64,000 nucleotides of DNA from Macrothele yani. Lineage: Eukaryota; Arthropoda; Arachnida; Araneae; Macrothelidae. The stretch's first letter is position 1; the number at the start of each line of letters is the position of its first letter. Below are positions 42,848-53,937 of this stretch, in pieces. The stretch spans positions 40,753,501 through 40,817,500 of the forward strand of contig CM077011.1 of assembly GCA_039090855.1 (NCBI GenBank), in the 5' to 3' direction. The translations under genes were made by a program, and so were the position numbers. A model generated the notes under the pieces. That model ran no database searches. It was not told the origin of the DNA and saw nothing but the letters and a program-made list of their open reading frames with translations.

Positions 42848-44636
42848 CGGTAAATATGTATATTAGCGTCCTAAATTATTTCGTCGGAAAAATATCAGTA
42901 CCTAGAAAAAGTGTGACGTTAAGATTTTAGAGTACGGAAATTAATGGCAAATGGTGCAGAAATTTCATATTTTAAATGTGTTTTAAAGATTTTCTATCGT
43001 AATATTGAACTGTGAGTGTGATGCTGTGAAGTGACGCTGCGGTAGGCCTAATGCATCGCCAGAGGTGCATACAAATAAAATGTGACTGCATACACAACCA
43101 TTGAAACAGAAAACTTGCTGCAAATCCGCAAATCATGATAACAATGGAACGAGATAATGTAAAGAAAAATTAATATAACAGTAAATAATTATTAGAACAT
43201 TACAGATTCCAGAGAGGGCAAAAGGACACTACGACTGAATCCGCAAAAATGTGAGTAAAATGGACCTTACGGCCAAAACTTAAAAATTTTGGACTATGAA
43301 CCTCATAAAAGCAAGAGACTAATTTTTATATCAAGAAAAGCAGTTCTGTTAATGAACCTTCAAAATTATATATAGCATCTTTAACAACTTAATTCAAAAA
43401 TAGTACTTATAAAATATATAAGGAAAATATTTTATTTTAATAACTGGCAACTGCAAGAGTAACCTGGCAATAAAATAAAATAAATCTTTCTGTGTAAATG
43501 AAACTTTTGTTACAGTTCCTATATATTGAGAACAGGCCTTGATAAAATCAAGAGGCCAGAAACTTCTGCAAAAACAAAATAACTCTATCGGAAGATGTGA
43601 AAAATAGTTGAACATTCTCATGTTAAGATAGAATTAAATATATTAATCTTAGTAAAACCTTAAGTGTTTTAATTGCTGTAATAACATTTTTATTTTTTTA
43701 ATCTACAAGCAAAAACTATCTGCAAAATCTGCTAATAATTTGCAAACTATCCACGTATGGCGTACGCGTGTACGTCTATATTGTGTGACTCTGCACATCG
43801 CTACGGCGACGATGTGAAGCCTTGCTTCATTGAAAGGAAGATTCGCTGCAGCGTTTAATTCACGCGCGGACGACTACAAGTCCAAGCGCGTATTTTTTTA
43901 CCACGAGAGCGAGCCATGTTATACTCATACGCTACACAATATAGTTCGTTCATGTTTTGTCATTGTTTTTAAAGCGATGTTGAGAAATTTTTCGTTCTTT
44001 CGCATAAGATTCCTTGATTCAAAATAGAAAGTACTAACATGCTATTCCATGTTGTACAGGAAACTGGGGAACTATAACTTTCGGTTCTGGTTTGAACAGC
44101 TTCCATTCATAGCTGATTTGCTGTGTCACTGCACTTTTGGTTCTCCTGTGTTAATAGCTTGTTCGCAGGTCAGTTTCTATCCTACTCATACATATCTTTT
44201 GCAAATCGAAGAGTTTTTTTCCGGTTTTTCCTGCCAACAGCATACAGGATACAACAAAATAAAGGGTGGATGCTGTAGACCTATTTTCTGTAGCGTATCA
44301 CTACATTTATTGCTCTCCTGCCAAAAACATAACCTCTTTCTCTTGTACTCTTCCGCCCATCATTTTGGCACAGCAACAAACCTTTCTTTTAAAGGACCAA
44401 AGCTTCACATTCTTTGCCGGAGCAATACATTAGGCCTACCGCAGCTTCTCTTCACAGCGTCAGACTCACAGGTCAATATTACGAAAAAAATATATCTTTA
44501 AAACACATTTAAAATATGCAATTTTTGCACCATTTGACATTAATTTCCATACACTAAAATCTGTACATCGCACTTTTTCCAGGTACTAAAATTTTTTCAA
44601 CGAAATAATTTAGGACGCTAATCTACACATTTACCA
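42848..44636. mobile_element. 1.8-kb element with about 210-bp TIRs and a possible 6-bp target duplication
   Basis: cggtaaatatgtatattagcg at the left and its inverse at the right continue as an inverted repeat for about 210 bp (to about 43055, and from about 44430). CCTGGC stands immediately outside both ends (42842-42847, 44637-44642). No transposase was recognised inside, so it appears non-autonomous. Its interior (43060-43790) recurs inverted at 48395-49345. Confidence 0.65.
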
Positions 44637-44649
44637 CCTGGCCTACCCC

Positions 44650-44920
44650 TTGGACTGGCCCTGGCTGGAAAACCACAAGATCGAATCTTTACAGCTACCT
44701 CAGGTCTGACCTTAATACTACTAAGAAAATTTGGGAATCTATACAGCAACGTTTAGATAACCGCATTCCATACCCCAGTATACTGGCAGACCTCTGTAAT
44801 GTGTTGACTAATATGGGACTAACTGCACCAAACACTAATCAATAATGTCACTGCAAGTATGCTTCGTAGGTATCAAGACGTTCTTCGACACATAGGTAGT
44901 GTTACTAGATACTGAAATCC
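44650..44920 (+). pseudogene. Tc1-like transposase, C-terminal fragment
   Basis: RSDLNTTKKIWESIQQRLDN corresponds to the SPDLNPIEHVWD region of Tc1, with the Glu lost. It is followed by a LADLCNVL helix and RHIGSVTRY with a stop, a typical Tc1 terminus. It belongs with the N-terminal piece at 38184. Confidence 0.6.
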
Positions 44921-45081
44921 AGAGGTTTGGACATTCTCTGAATATACACTTTTGTCTATATTGTGGTACTACTTGTTGTGAGCAGAAATTGCCCATTGAA
45001 TTGTTTTTGTAAACACACTCTGGCGTTTATGTTACGTGGCTTCACTTCATGCAATATCCTTAACTTTTTGTGACCAGTATA

Positions 45082-47125
45082 TATATATATATATCATCAT
45101 CATCATCATCATCATTGTCAACCATTATCAATCCACTGCTGGACGAAGGTCTCCCCAAGTTTCCTCCACAACGGTCTGTCTTGTGCCAGTCTCCTCCATG
45201 TCACTCCCGCATATTTACGAATTTCATCCACCCATCTCCCATGTGGTCTTTTTCTGGGTCTTTTCCTGTCCCTTGGAGTCCAATCTAAAATTTCGGCTGT
45301 CCATCTATGGTCTGTCCTTCTGGCAGTACGTCCAGCCCATTGCCATTTCAGGGATTTAACTCTGATCATGATGTCTTCCACTCTCGTCATTTTTCGGATC
45401 CACGAGTTCCTCTTCTTATCTCTCCTGGTTATACCAAGCATGCACCTCTCCATGCTTCTTTGAGTTGTCTGCAGCCTTTGTATGTCTCTTTTAGTTAAGG
45501 TCCACGTCTCTGCACCATACGTAAGCACTGGAAGGATGCATTGATCAAACACTTTTCTTTTAAGACATAATGGCATATTACTCTTGAAAATTATGCTGTT
45601 TCTTCCAAAAGCTCTCCAGGCAAGTTTTGTACGCCGATTAATTTCTTCATCAATGTGACCCTCACTTGATATCTGCTGTCCAAGATAAACATACGTATCT
45701 GTTATCTCCAGATTTTCTCCATCAATCGATAAATCTTCATTTCTTGTAAAAGCATTGAACATCACTTTTGTCTTCTGAAAGTTCATTTTTAATCCCACTT
45801 CTTTACTCTTCTCAGCAAGTTCCTGGATCATACTCTGCAGCTCTGATGGGGTAGTTGCAAAAATGACTACGTCATCAGCAAAACGAAGGTGGGTTAGATA
45901 ATCTCCATTAATCTTTATCCCTTTGTTTTCCCAGTTCAGTGATTGAAAGACATTTTCCAATGTGGCATTAAAGAGCTTCGGAGATATGGTGTCACCTTGT
46001 CTCACTCCCTTTCCAATTTTTATGTGTGTTGTATTTTCAAACAGCCGAATCTTTGCACTTGCATTTTCATAGATGTTATTAATAATATTAATGTATGCAT
46101 CTTCAATACCGCAGGATTTCAGAGCCGTGGTAACTGCTGATGGTTTCACCGAATCAAAGGCTTTTTCATAATCGATAAAAGCCATGCACAATGGAAGTTC
46201 ATATTCCCTCGCTCTTTCAATTAGTTCTCTCAGTACGTGGATATGATCTATTGTGCTGTAGCCACTCCTGAATCCAGCTTGTTCTCTCGGTTGAGCCATG
46301 TCCAGTGTTACCTTCAAGCGGTGTGAAAGAACTTTAGTGAAGATTTTATAAACCACTGATAGGAGGCTGATAGGTCTGTAGTTCCTGAGATCCTCAATGT
46401 CACCTTTTTTATGTAGCAGGATCATTGTAGCATTGTTCCAATCCTCAGGAATCTTCCCTTCATTAAGGCATCGAGTGAAAATTTGGGCGAGTACTGTTTC
46501 AATTTCTCCACTTGCTTCTTGTATGATGTCTATAGTAATTCCATCTTCTCCTGGAGCTTTCCCCCGCTTCATGTTCTTGATTGCATGAGCAACTTCTGCT
46601 GGGAGGACTGGAAGAACTCTGGTACCTTTCATGATGTCTGGAGTACATGTATCATCCCTTTCATATAGTTTGGAGTAGAAATCTTTCACTCTTGTCAAAA
46701 TTTCGCCTCTATTTCTTGTTATAGAACCATCTTCTTTTCTCAGAGCCATAATCTGTTTTCTTCCCTTACTGAGATGTCCCTTTGCTATCTTTAGGCTTTG
46801 GTTGTTTTCAATTGCTTTCCTCACTAGCTCACAGTTGAATTTCCTTACGTCTTCAGTGATACTTTTTCGTGTTGTCTTGCATAGCTCTATATATTCCACT
46901 TTGGAAGTCACATCTTCTTTAGTTGTTCTCATCTCTCTTCTTTTTTGCATCAACATTTTGGTTTTTCCTGATAATTTGTTTACATGCAACTTGTTCTTAG
47001 ACCCAGCTAATTTTGTTGCTGTTTCCATAAGAGCTTTGGTTACTTTTCTGTTAACTTCAGAAATATCCACTTCTTCCGATGTTAGGCCTTCTAAAGCAGA
47101 GAATCTGTTCTTCAGTTCCAAATAT
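45082..47125 (-). mobile_element. RTE-type LINE, 5'-truncated
   Basis: The minus-strand element ends in a (TGATGA)n tail (45091-45117 on the plus strand as CAT repeats) followed by TA repeats, the sort of microsatellite 3' end that RTE LINEs have. The 5' end is truncated within ORF2, so the endonuclease is missing. Both borders lie in TATATA sequence, which may be the target duplication. Confidence 0.85.
45118..47125 (-). CDS. RTE-type reverse transcriptase (partial ORF2)
   Basis: This reads open for nearly 670 residues without a stop. Counted from the first Met of the extended frame, whose first 23 or so residues come from TA-repeat DNA, the finger region has NMKRGKAPGEDGI (about 207) and RNYRPISLLSVVYKI (about 269). 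The palm has FIDYEKAFDS (338-347) with the first catalytic Asp, GVRQGDTISPKLF (about 395) and the catalytic box RFADDVVIF (436-444). The C-terminal part has YGAETWTLTKRDIQRLQTTQ, common in RTE elements. This protein would copy element RNA at nicked target DNA. Without the endonuclease domain and promoter it cannot move by itself. The intact frame indicates a young insertion. Confidence 0.88.
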
Positions 47126-47126
47126 A

Positions 47127-48394
47127 TATATATATATATTCTATAAAGAAGGTACCTAAGCAAAAAAATACATATATAATTTTGACTCACACCTAGTACA
47201 ACATAGAAAAGGTTATGTATCTACCTGTGTGAGTAAAAGGAGAAAAGATAAAAAAATAAAATAAAACAACTGAATGTAGAAGGTGTCGAGAATACTGAGC
47301 CTTGGCTTTATCAAGGACCAGCAAAAACTCTGCATTTTCTCACTTCCACAAAGACCTAGTTGGAAATGGGTTTCTGCAAGGCCATAGATGCAAGTAACAT
47401 TCCCACCTAAAATAGTTTAAAAAATATATATATAAGTCATGTCCTCCGTAGAGTAGCATGACCTAGCACTAGTTAACAATTTCGCTTGCATCCATTAACC
47501 TTCATGGCCCGACCCATGCTCTTCATCTGTTACTATTAAACAGAGAGAAGAAGATTAAAGAGAACTCAAGCTGTGAGAGTGACATAATAATTAGAAATGA
47601 TTTTCAGCTATAACGAAATTCCAAGTTCGTTTGAGAGAGAATTTAAACCTGAAAAACAATGCAAAAGAAATCCAAATTTTACATTGCAATTAAAAAAGGA
47701 AATGTTAATTTATAACGAACAGATTTTTGAAAGAAAACTTGAGTCTAAAACCCCCTACTCTACAACTTATGACAGCACGAAAACGAGACCCTTCGTTTTA
47801 AATTCTAAAAATTTTTCCTTAGTCTTCAGTTTTGCTCTTAAGTATATATATATATATATATATATACATACATACATTGCTGAAAAAAATGTGTACAATC
47901 AAACTGTGAGTTTGTACGGCTTTTCTACACAACGTAGCTATGTGATCCAGCCTTTAATCTGTTGCCCTTAACAATCTGAAAATAGAAGAGATCCATAATT
48001 CAGAGAAAGGCTAATTAGGAAGCACTGGCCTAATCGGAAAAGTATTAATCCGACAGTGAATAGAAATATTGGTGTGTGGCTCTCTAATTTAATTGCTTAG
48101 AAAAGATTATTCATTCAGAGAAATCTGAAGATACAGACTCAATTAGCAAATACAAAAATTGGTCTATTACTCTTGCCATTTGGGAACAAACAGCTACAAA
48201 ATTCAAAGTCAACATTAAATTCAAAACCAGTAGCACCATAAGTAAACAGCTATCAAGATGGTTTTAAAGCATTACAGAAACAAAGGAGCAATGATATGTG
48301 TTCAAAAATAATATTGTTGAGAGAAAATTAATTCAAATTAGAAAAAAATCCTCATAAAACTATACTTCCAACCAAAGTAGTAGAATGTAAAAGT
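47127..48394. other. Anonymous AT-rich region with TA/CA microsatellite
   Basis: A microsatellite lies at 47842-47876. The plus-strand open frame around 47597-47971 (MIFSYNEIPSSFEREFKPEK) has no motif I recognise. Confidence 0.45.
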
Positions 48395-48624
48395 ATGTGC
48401 GCACGCCGATAGTTTTCAAATTATTAGCAGATTTTGCCAATATGGGCACATTTGGACGTTTGTGGCCTCTAGATTTTATCAAGGCCTGTTTCTCAGTACA
48501 TAGGAACTGTATCAAAAGCTTCCTTTACACAGAAGGAATTTAAATTTTATTGCCAGGTTCCTTTTGCAGCAACTAGTTATTAAATTAAAATCTTTTCCTT
48601 AAGTAATTTGTAAGTCGACAGTAA

Positions 48625-48834
48625 TTTTTTTTATTTTTTTATTGGAGGTTTAGCGACCACCGTGAGCAACTCAATGGGCTATAAGCAGTCGCCCGTCCCT
48701 AATTTAGGGTCACTGGTTCCAGGGAAGGGAGGGAGCCAGTGCTGTAAGACAAACGCAACATCCATGCCTCACCGGGATTCGAACCCGGACCCCGTTCGGA
48801 CGAATGATCAGAGGCCATCGCTTAGACCACTGCG
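48625..48834 (-). mobile_element. tRNA-derived SINE (family B), head truncated
   Basis: T-run, body and inverted B box (gggattcgaacccgg). It stops at cttagaccactgcg, lacking the last bases of the head. Confidence 0.88.
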
Positions 48835-48990
48835 TGAACTAAGCTGTTGAAAATACTATTTATAATTTTTAAAGGTTCATTAATTGAACTGTTTTCTGGG
48901 TATAAAATGTTTCTTTTAATTCTCTTATTTTTATGAGGTTCATAATCCAATATTTTGCCATAAAGGTCAATTTCACACACATATTCAATT

Positions 48991-49170
48991 TATAACGAAG
49001 TAAATTTCTCCGTCATTTCTATCCGCGCCAGGATTCGAACCCGGGTCCCCTCATTCCGGAATAAGTTGCTCTACCAATTGAGCTACGCGGACGTTTTATT
49101 CTGATTCCTATCTGCCTTTATGCCGTGTGCGTCTTTCTGGCAGGTACGTCACATCTCCTGGTACGTTACA
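48991..49170 (-). repeat. Solo LTR of the miniature LTR element
   Basis: A single 180-bp unit matches the LTRs of 35040-35543, begins and ends at the same bases and is flanked by AATT on both sides (48987-48990, 49171-49174). The tRNA-like block is at 49021-49092. The partner sequence at 43200-43300 shows the site without it. Solo LTRs arise by recombination between the two LTRs of a full element, which supports the LTR interpretation. Confidence 0.88.
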
Positions 49171-49345
49171 AATTGTATTTTGCCGTCATCGGAATTTGTA
49201 ATGTCCTAATAATAATTTTTTTGTTTCTTTAAATTATCTTATATTGTCATCGTGATATGCGGGTTTGCAGCAAGTTTTGTTTCAATGGTTGTGTTCACAG
49301 ATACATTTTAGTTTTATACAACTCTGCTTCCAACTTCTCCCACCC

Positions 49346-50230
49346 CTGCATTCCTGAAATTTGAACAAAAATTTAGTAAACTGTAACTGGAAAAGCAAAG
49401 CAACTGACCACCTTGCCTGTGACAGGTTCAATAGCATTCCTCTGCTTCATTATTTGATAGGCACAACTCTGATATGTGGAAAGGGGAGATGGGCACATTT
49501 GGATGTAAGTGTGTACTCCCACAGTCTAACAAAATGTTGCATTGGATATTTGTATATATTCCATTTGGATACAGATACATTATGATTTCAGTAAGCTTAA
49601 TTCACATCTGGTATAAAACGTGCATTTTCAAAAAAAAAAAAAAAAGTTAAATTTTTGCGTGCCTTACGTAGACTTTGAATTGTGACTGACAATTTACTTC
49701 TTGGCCACAGGACTCTGTACAGGGTGGGTTTTGAATTTTTTCAACCTTGAAGCTTTCTGGGTTTAATAAGTATCTCTCCAACAGCTTATTCCGTTTGTTA
49801 CTCTACACACAATATATTTCTTGCAAAAAAACTGGCTGAATGAGCCCTAAGAAATGCTGATCTAATATATGATAACAGTAATATAGAGTATCCTTTATAG
49901 CTAACATACCAATAAGCTGCGTTTGTAACAATGTTTGCTACACGGAAGCACATTTGAGTAATTAAGTATATATTCAATACTCTCTAAACATTTGAAGAAT
50001 TGGAATTTCTTTTACAACTAGCTGCATTTGTTATTCAAAAATCTAACCAAATATTCAGTAGCTCATAAAAATGAAAAGGTCTAAAATGTCGTTTCCTTGA
50101 AATATATTTTCGTTACTCTTTCACGAAAATACAAAATTAAAAACGAATCAGCTGTGTTTAGATCCGAAAATCTAACAAATTCTTTACCACTCCTAGTTTA
50201 AAATGCAGTCGATGATATATATACCTGTTA
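49346..50230. other. Anonymous AT-rich region
   Basis: No gene or repeat recognised. Confidence 0.45.
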
Positions 50231-50360
50231 AGAAAATACATGAATGTGTTCACGTGTTAAGCCTACCTCCACGTGTTACGAAACGAATACATGAATGTCT
50301 TCACGTGTTACGGGAATCTCCACGAGTTACGAAGCGAATACATGAATTGTGTTCGAAATC
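50231..50360. repeat. 51-bp tandem repeat, about 2.4 copies
   Basis: acatgaat starts at 50238, 50289 and 50340. Each unit holds one or two cacgtgtta motifs (CACGTG E-box type). Confidence 0.85.
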
Positions 50361-50639
50361 GAAGCCTATGAATTGAAACAGGAAAAGAACTTACCTTTTA
50401 AGAACGATAAAATCCATCGATTAGGCATGCAGCTCTGGACGATAGAGTTCAGCCTTGCCATAACTCACCGTCCGTAGTACAAGTGACGTAACAGCAGGTT
50501 AGAGAACGACGCAGCCGCAGACCAGAAGCTGCTTTAAAACCAATGGAATAAAATCTTCTAGTCGTATAAGCAAAAAAAAAAAAAAAAAGGAGGAATTCAA
50601 TAATCTTTATCAATTATACACAAGCTTACTGTTTTATCA

Positions 50640-50875
50640 ACAGTATAATTTTGTTCTTTTTTGCCTGAATGTAATGTCACGCCAAAGATTAGCTGTGACC
50701 TTGCTAACATGACGAAAATGCAACGTTTAGCAAACGTAATGAATGTGACAAAATCGCAACGGTAACGGATGTAACATTTCACAAACGTTTATCAAACGTA
50801 GTCTTTGTACGGAAGACCAAATATCAACTTTTGCAACCGAAATGCGACGTCTTTTAAATGTCATGTACTACTTGG
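50640..50875. repeat. ACGTT-rich repeat, right portion
   Basis: gcaacgtttagcaaacgtaa, ttcacaaacgtttatcaaac and gcgacgtcttttaaatgtca end in gtactacttgggat, the inverse of the left border at 29326. Confidence 0.7.
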
Positions 50876-50954
50876 GATTGTAATACCGGTGAATTTACAT
50901 GTGGAAAGCAAGAACCCACTGATGTAAAAAGAAGAAGTTAAAGCTCTTTATATT

Positions 50955-51990
50955 TGAATGGACCTTATTCATGTGACGTCAAAATTAGATTTCTGCGGAC
51001 CAACATGGCTGCTGATTCGATGTTTTCGCTGTTTGAATATTCCCTACTGTTGGATAATTTTTACAATCCTAACGTCATGGATTCTGCCGAGGAATTAATA
51101 GAGCTACAGGGCGAAGAAGAAGAAATTAACTTCTTAGAAGAACAAATCGAGGTTGCAAAAATATTCCAAGATAATTTTGTGGTCGATGTTTATTTCGCAT
51201 GACGCAGAAAGCATCGCTGTTAGTCATCATGAAATTTTTAATGTAGCATTTCTCGTACACGGTAAATTAAATTTTAATGTTCTTATTGTCAGCCATGGGT
51301 GAAATATCTGAAACATAAACTTCAGTACTTTCTTTTGCAAAACAAAAACCTTTAGAAGCTCAGACAAATACATAATAAGAAAACAAACTAGGGTTCGCAC
51401 GCTAGGCAATCTGCTTAAAAATTAAATGAATGCGTAATATTAAATAAAAGAGAAATTATAGATATGTTTGTTTTATTCTTTGAGCAAAGTATAATTTAAT
51501 TCGTAATTTACCGATCCAAACATTCCATCAATTTTCTCCTACTTTTTTTTTCTTTTTTGAAATTGAAATTCCAAGGAGTACTACGAGGTTTCAACTGCCT
51601 TTGAATTCGTAGTGTCCTAATATCCAAACTCTCTTTCGTTAAAGTGGACAGAACATATGGGAGAGTGCACATTGGAACAGAAATCACCGCGTTTCGTTTT
51701 ACACAGCCATTCCTTTAATAATTTCGTCTTTTTCAGACGAAAATTAAGGAATGTTTTCCTTTCGTCTACACAATTTAAGTTGCAGGATTTATTAGCTTAA
51801 CCATACCATGAACAAAAGTTAGACATGTCATTAATAAATTTACGAAAATCGCGATTTTTCTGAATCCTTGCAAAGTAACGCCATGTTAAGCAATGGGAAA
51901 ACGCATGTGAACAAACTGTTGTTGGACCTCGGCCACGGAAAGGCTTTCCCATGATGCAATGCGAGGTGAATAAGGTCCATTAGATATATA
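50955..51990. mobile_element. Small TIR element, possibly Harbinger-like
   Basis: aatggaccttattcatgtga at the left is matched by the inverse of gtgaataaggtccatt at the right, a TIR of about 16 bp. One short acidic open frame lies inside. A target duplication was not clear, and the superfamily is a guess. Confidence 0.45.
51005..51202 (+). CDS. Short acidic open frame, unknown
   Basis: MAADSMFSLFEYSLLLDNFY begins a 66-residue acidic, helix-prone protein with a Glu-rich centre (ELQGEEEEINFLEEQIEVAK). I do not recognise it. It resembles in style the N-termini of small proteins in TIR elements, but there is no diagnostic motif. The start is chosen at the ATG beside which acidic composition begins; an upstream in-frame ATG at 50954 lies in the TIR. 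Confidence 0.35.
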   Translation: MAADSMFSLFEYSLLLDNFYNPNVMDSAEELIELQGEEEEINFLEEQIEVAKIFQDNFVVDVYFA

Positions 51991-52022
51991 ACCAGAAAAC
52001 AATTTCGCACGAGGAGTGATAT
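51203..52022. other. AT-rich remainder of the TIR element
   Basis: No further coding similarity. The 3' TIR lies near 51975-51990. Confidence 0.4.
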
Positions 52023-52661
52023 ATATGCAAGAATTCAGCTGTCTACCTGTGTGATAAAACACCATACCATAAGTTGCAAATTAAAATCACTTTATTTGCA
52101 ATTTAAAAGCAGGTTGAAAAACTGACTAGCGCTTTCGGGGATCCCGTTGTCCCCATCTACGGGTCCAAAGCACCACAGGGACACGATAGAGGCAGTCATT
52201 ATATACAGATAACACCCCCTCCCCCCGTACACCACGTCACCAACATTTTAGTGATGCCAACCTTTAAACAGAAAAAGACGTACAAGTGGTGCTTTGGACC
52301 CGTAGATGGGGACAACGACCCTGTGGTGCTTTGGACCCGTAGATGGGGACAACGTCCCTGTGGTGCTTTGGACCCGTAGATGGGGACAACGTCCCTGTGG
52401 TGCTTTGGACCCGTAGATGGGGACAACGTCCCTGTGGTGCTTTGGACCCGTAGATGGGGACAACATCCCTGTGGTGCTTTGGACCCGTAGATAGGGACAA
52501 CGTCCCTGTGGTGCTTTGGACCCGTAGATGGAGACAACGGGATCCCCGAAAGCGCTAGTCAGTTTTTCAACCTGCTTTTAAATTGCAAATAAAGTGATTT
52601 TAATTTGCAAGTTATGGTATGGTGCTTTATCGCACAGGTAGACAGTTGAATTCTTGCATAT
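52023..52661. mobile_element. Foldback element with minisatellite core
   Basis: Arms of about 160 bp (52023-52187 and 52499-52661) are near-perfect inverses, including gactagcgctttcggggatc. Between them lie seven 37-bp repeats. The left arm ends with one inverted unit of the same minisatellite, so the repeat is part of the element. The site gaggtccattag occurs beside both borders. Confidence 0.75.
52286..52540. repeat. 37-bp tandem repeat, seven copies
   Basis: The units gtggtgctttggacccgtag... start at 52286 and every 37 bases to 52508. A 37-base stop-free unit leaves the minus strand open in all three frames. These overlapping open frames are not evidence of a gene. Confidence 0.95.
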
Positions 52662-53284
52662 GAGGTCCATTAGTTTGTAGATATAAAATAGTCACTGAAT
52701 TCATCTCTGCCATGGCTCATACAGTGTTTGCGTTTTGATTTTTACTAAATGTTTTGCATTTACCGAAATTCATAACTTTTATCCATCGATGTTGTGAAGT
52801 TAAGAATCTTGATATCGCCTCACTGTAACCCCGCTGCTAGCTAAGATAGCTGTCACGGCATTTGTTATGAGCCCTGAAGGTGATGTCCCGTATTGGAGAC
52901 TAAGGCCTCTAGTACTTGAGATGGCTTTGGTCTTATGCATTTTCAAGTGTGTGAAATTTTTCAATCGCGTGGTTTCGGGTTGCAGAAGTCAATACCAAAC
53001 TTGAGAAGGTTACACTCCACAGAGGAATATAATTTTAATTTTTTGAAATGTGTTTGTTTCTTTTGAATTTTCACTGACATCTCATGTATTTCCATTAAAA
53101 ATATAAATTGCAAAAGTGCCTCAAAATAATTAAGAATTTTATTATTCCAGCATTTTCTCACATATCGGCAGAAAATCGCTATGCAAATTTTGAAACATTT
53201 GCTACAGAACAATGCGATTTGGTCAACACATGATGTATTACAATATATATTATTTATGACTACAAACTTGTGGTGTTGAATAAA
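52662..53284. other. Anonymous AT-rich region
   Basis: No gene recognised. Confidence 0.4.
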
Positions 53285-53369
53285 CTAAAAATATCAACGT
53301 TTACCACAATCAAAGGTTTATTATACATCGACTATAGTTTCATATATATAATTTCAGGTGTCAACTGGA

Positions 53370-53935
53370 CCTACGACTACAGTTTGGTGCGTAAGTTTAT
53401 TGAAGTTACGTTTGACCTTTGGATTCGATATGTAGATGATACTTTTGTTCTCTAGAAAGGCATGAATTCGGAAATACCTAAATTAGTGGAACTCGTCAAT
53501 TCAATTGATCCTCATATACAGTTCACATGTGAGACTGAAAATAATGGCTGCTTATCATTTCTTGACGTCCTTGTGTCACGCTCTGAAGGATCCTTTAGCA
53601 CAACAGTTTATCGAAAACCATTCGCTGTTTCCTTACCCCCACATGCAAAATCAAATCACCCATGGAAACAAAAAATCTCATCCTTCTACACATACGTATA
53701 TCGTGTAATACATATATGCTCAGCTGAGGATTCCTTGCAGAAAGAGCTCGATTTTCTTAAACGAATTGCAGTACACAGAGGATATACACGTTCCGTCGTA
53801 GATATAGCTGTCCAGAAATTTAGGAAACCAAAGCCTGTCTGCTCACTCAGGTTATCCCATTTGCTCCACAGATTTGCTTCGGAATTTCAAAAATTCTCAA
53901 GAGTTTTAATTTCAAAGTTATTTTCAAATCCATAA
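53370..53935 (+). pseudogene. PLE reverse transcriptase, C-terminal part
   Basis: It opens with the palm motif WIRYVDDTFVL (catalytic YVDD near 53429) and then a stop codon. It continues with IDPHIQFTCETENNGCLSFL, VYRKPFAVSLPP, and the thumb-like region ELDFLKRIAVHRGYTRSVVD. The fingers and the first part of the palm are missing. The stop after YVDD and a stop at 53936, between RT and endonuclease, break the gene. Confidence 0.8.
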
Positions 53936-53937
53936 AC

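Larger units (their letters stand above)
37915..45077 (+). mobile_element. Tc1-like transposon expanded by nested insertions
   Basis: The left end cagtactcacaaaacgttag and the right end, inverted, ctggtcacaaaaagttaagg have matching continuations (gatatt) and TA borders. The N-terminal and C-terminal parts of one transposase lie just inside the two ends, more than 6 kb apart. PLE, SINE, hAT, Tc1 and foldback sequences lie in between. Confidence 0.65.
48395..49345. repeat. Inverted copy of 43060-43790
   Basis: Segments such as ttcaaattattagcagattt, attttatcaaggcctg and tgcagcaagttttgtttcaa are inverted counterparts of sequence at 43060-43790. This copy is lengthened by a SINE (48625-48834) and a solo LTR (48991-49170). 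Confidence 0.8.

Noticed and set aside
52199..52537. Repeat protein encoded by the 37-bp array
   Set aside because: All three minus-strand frames are open with the same cyclic peptide, which follows from a stop-free 37-bp unit and says nothing about coding.
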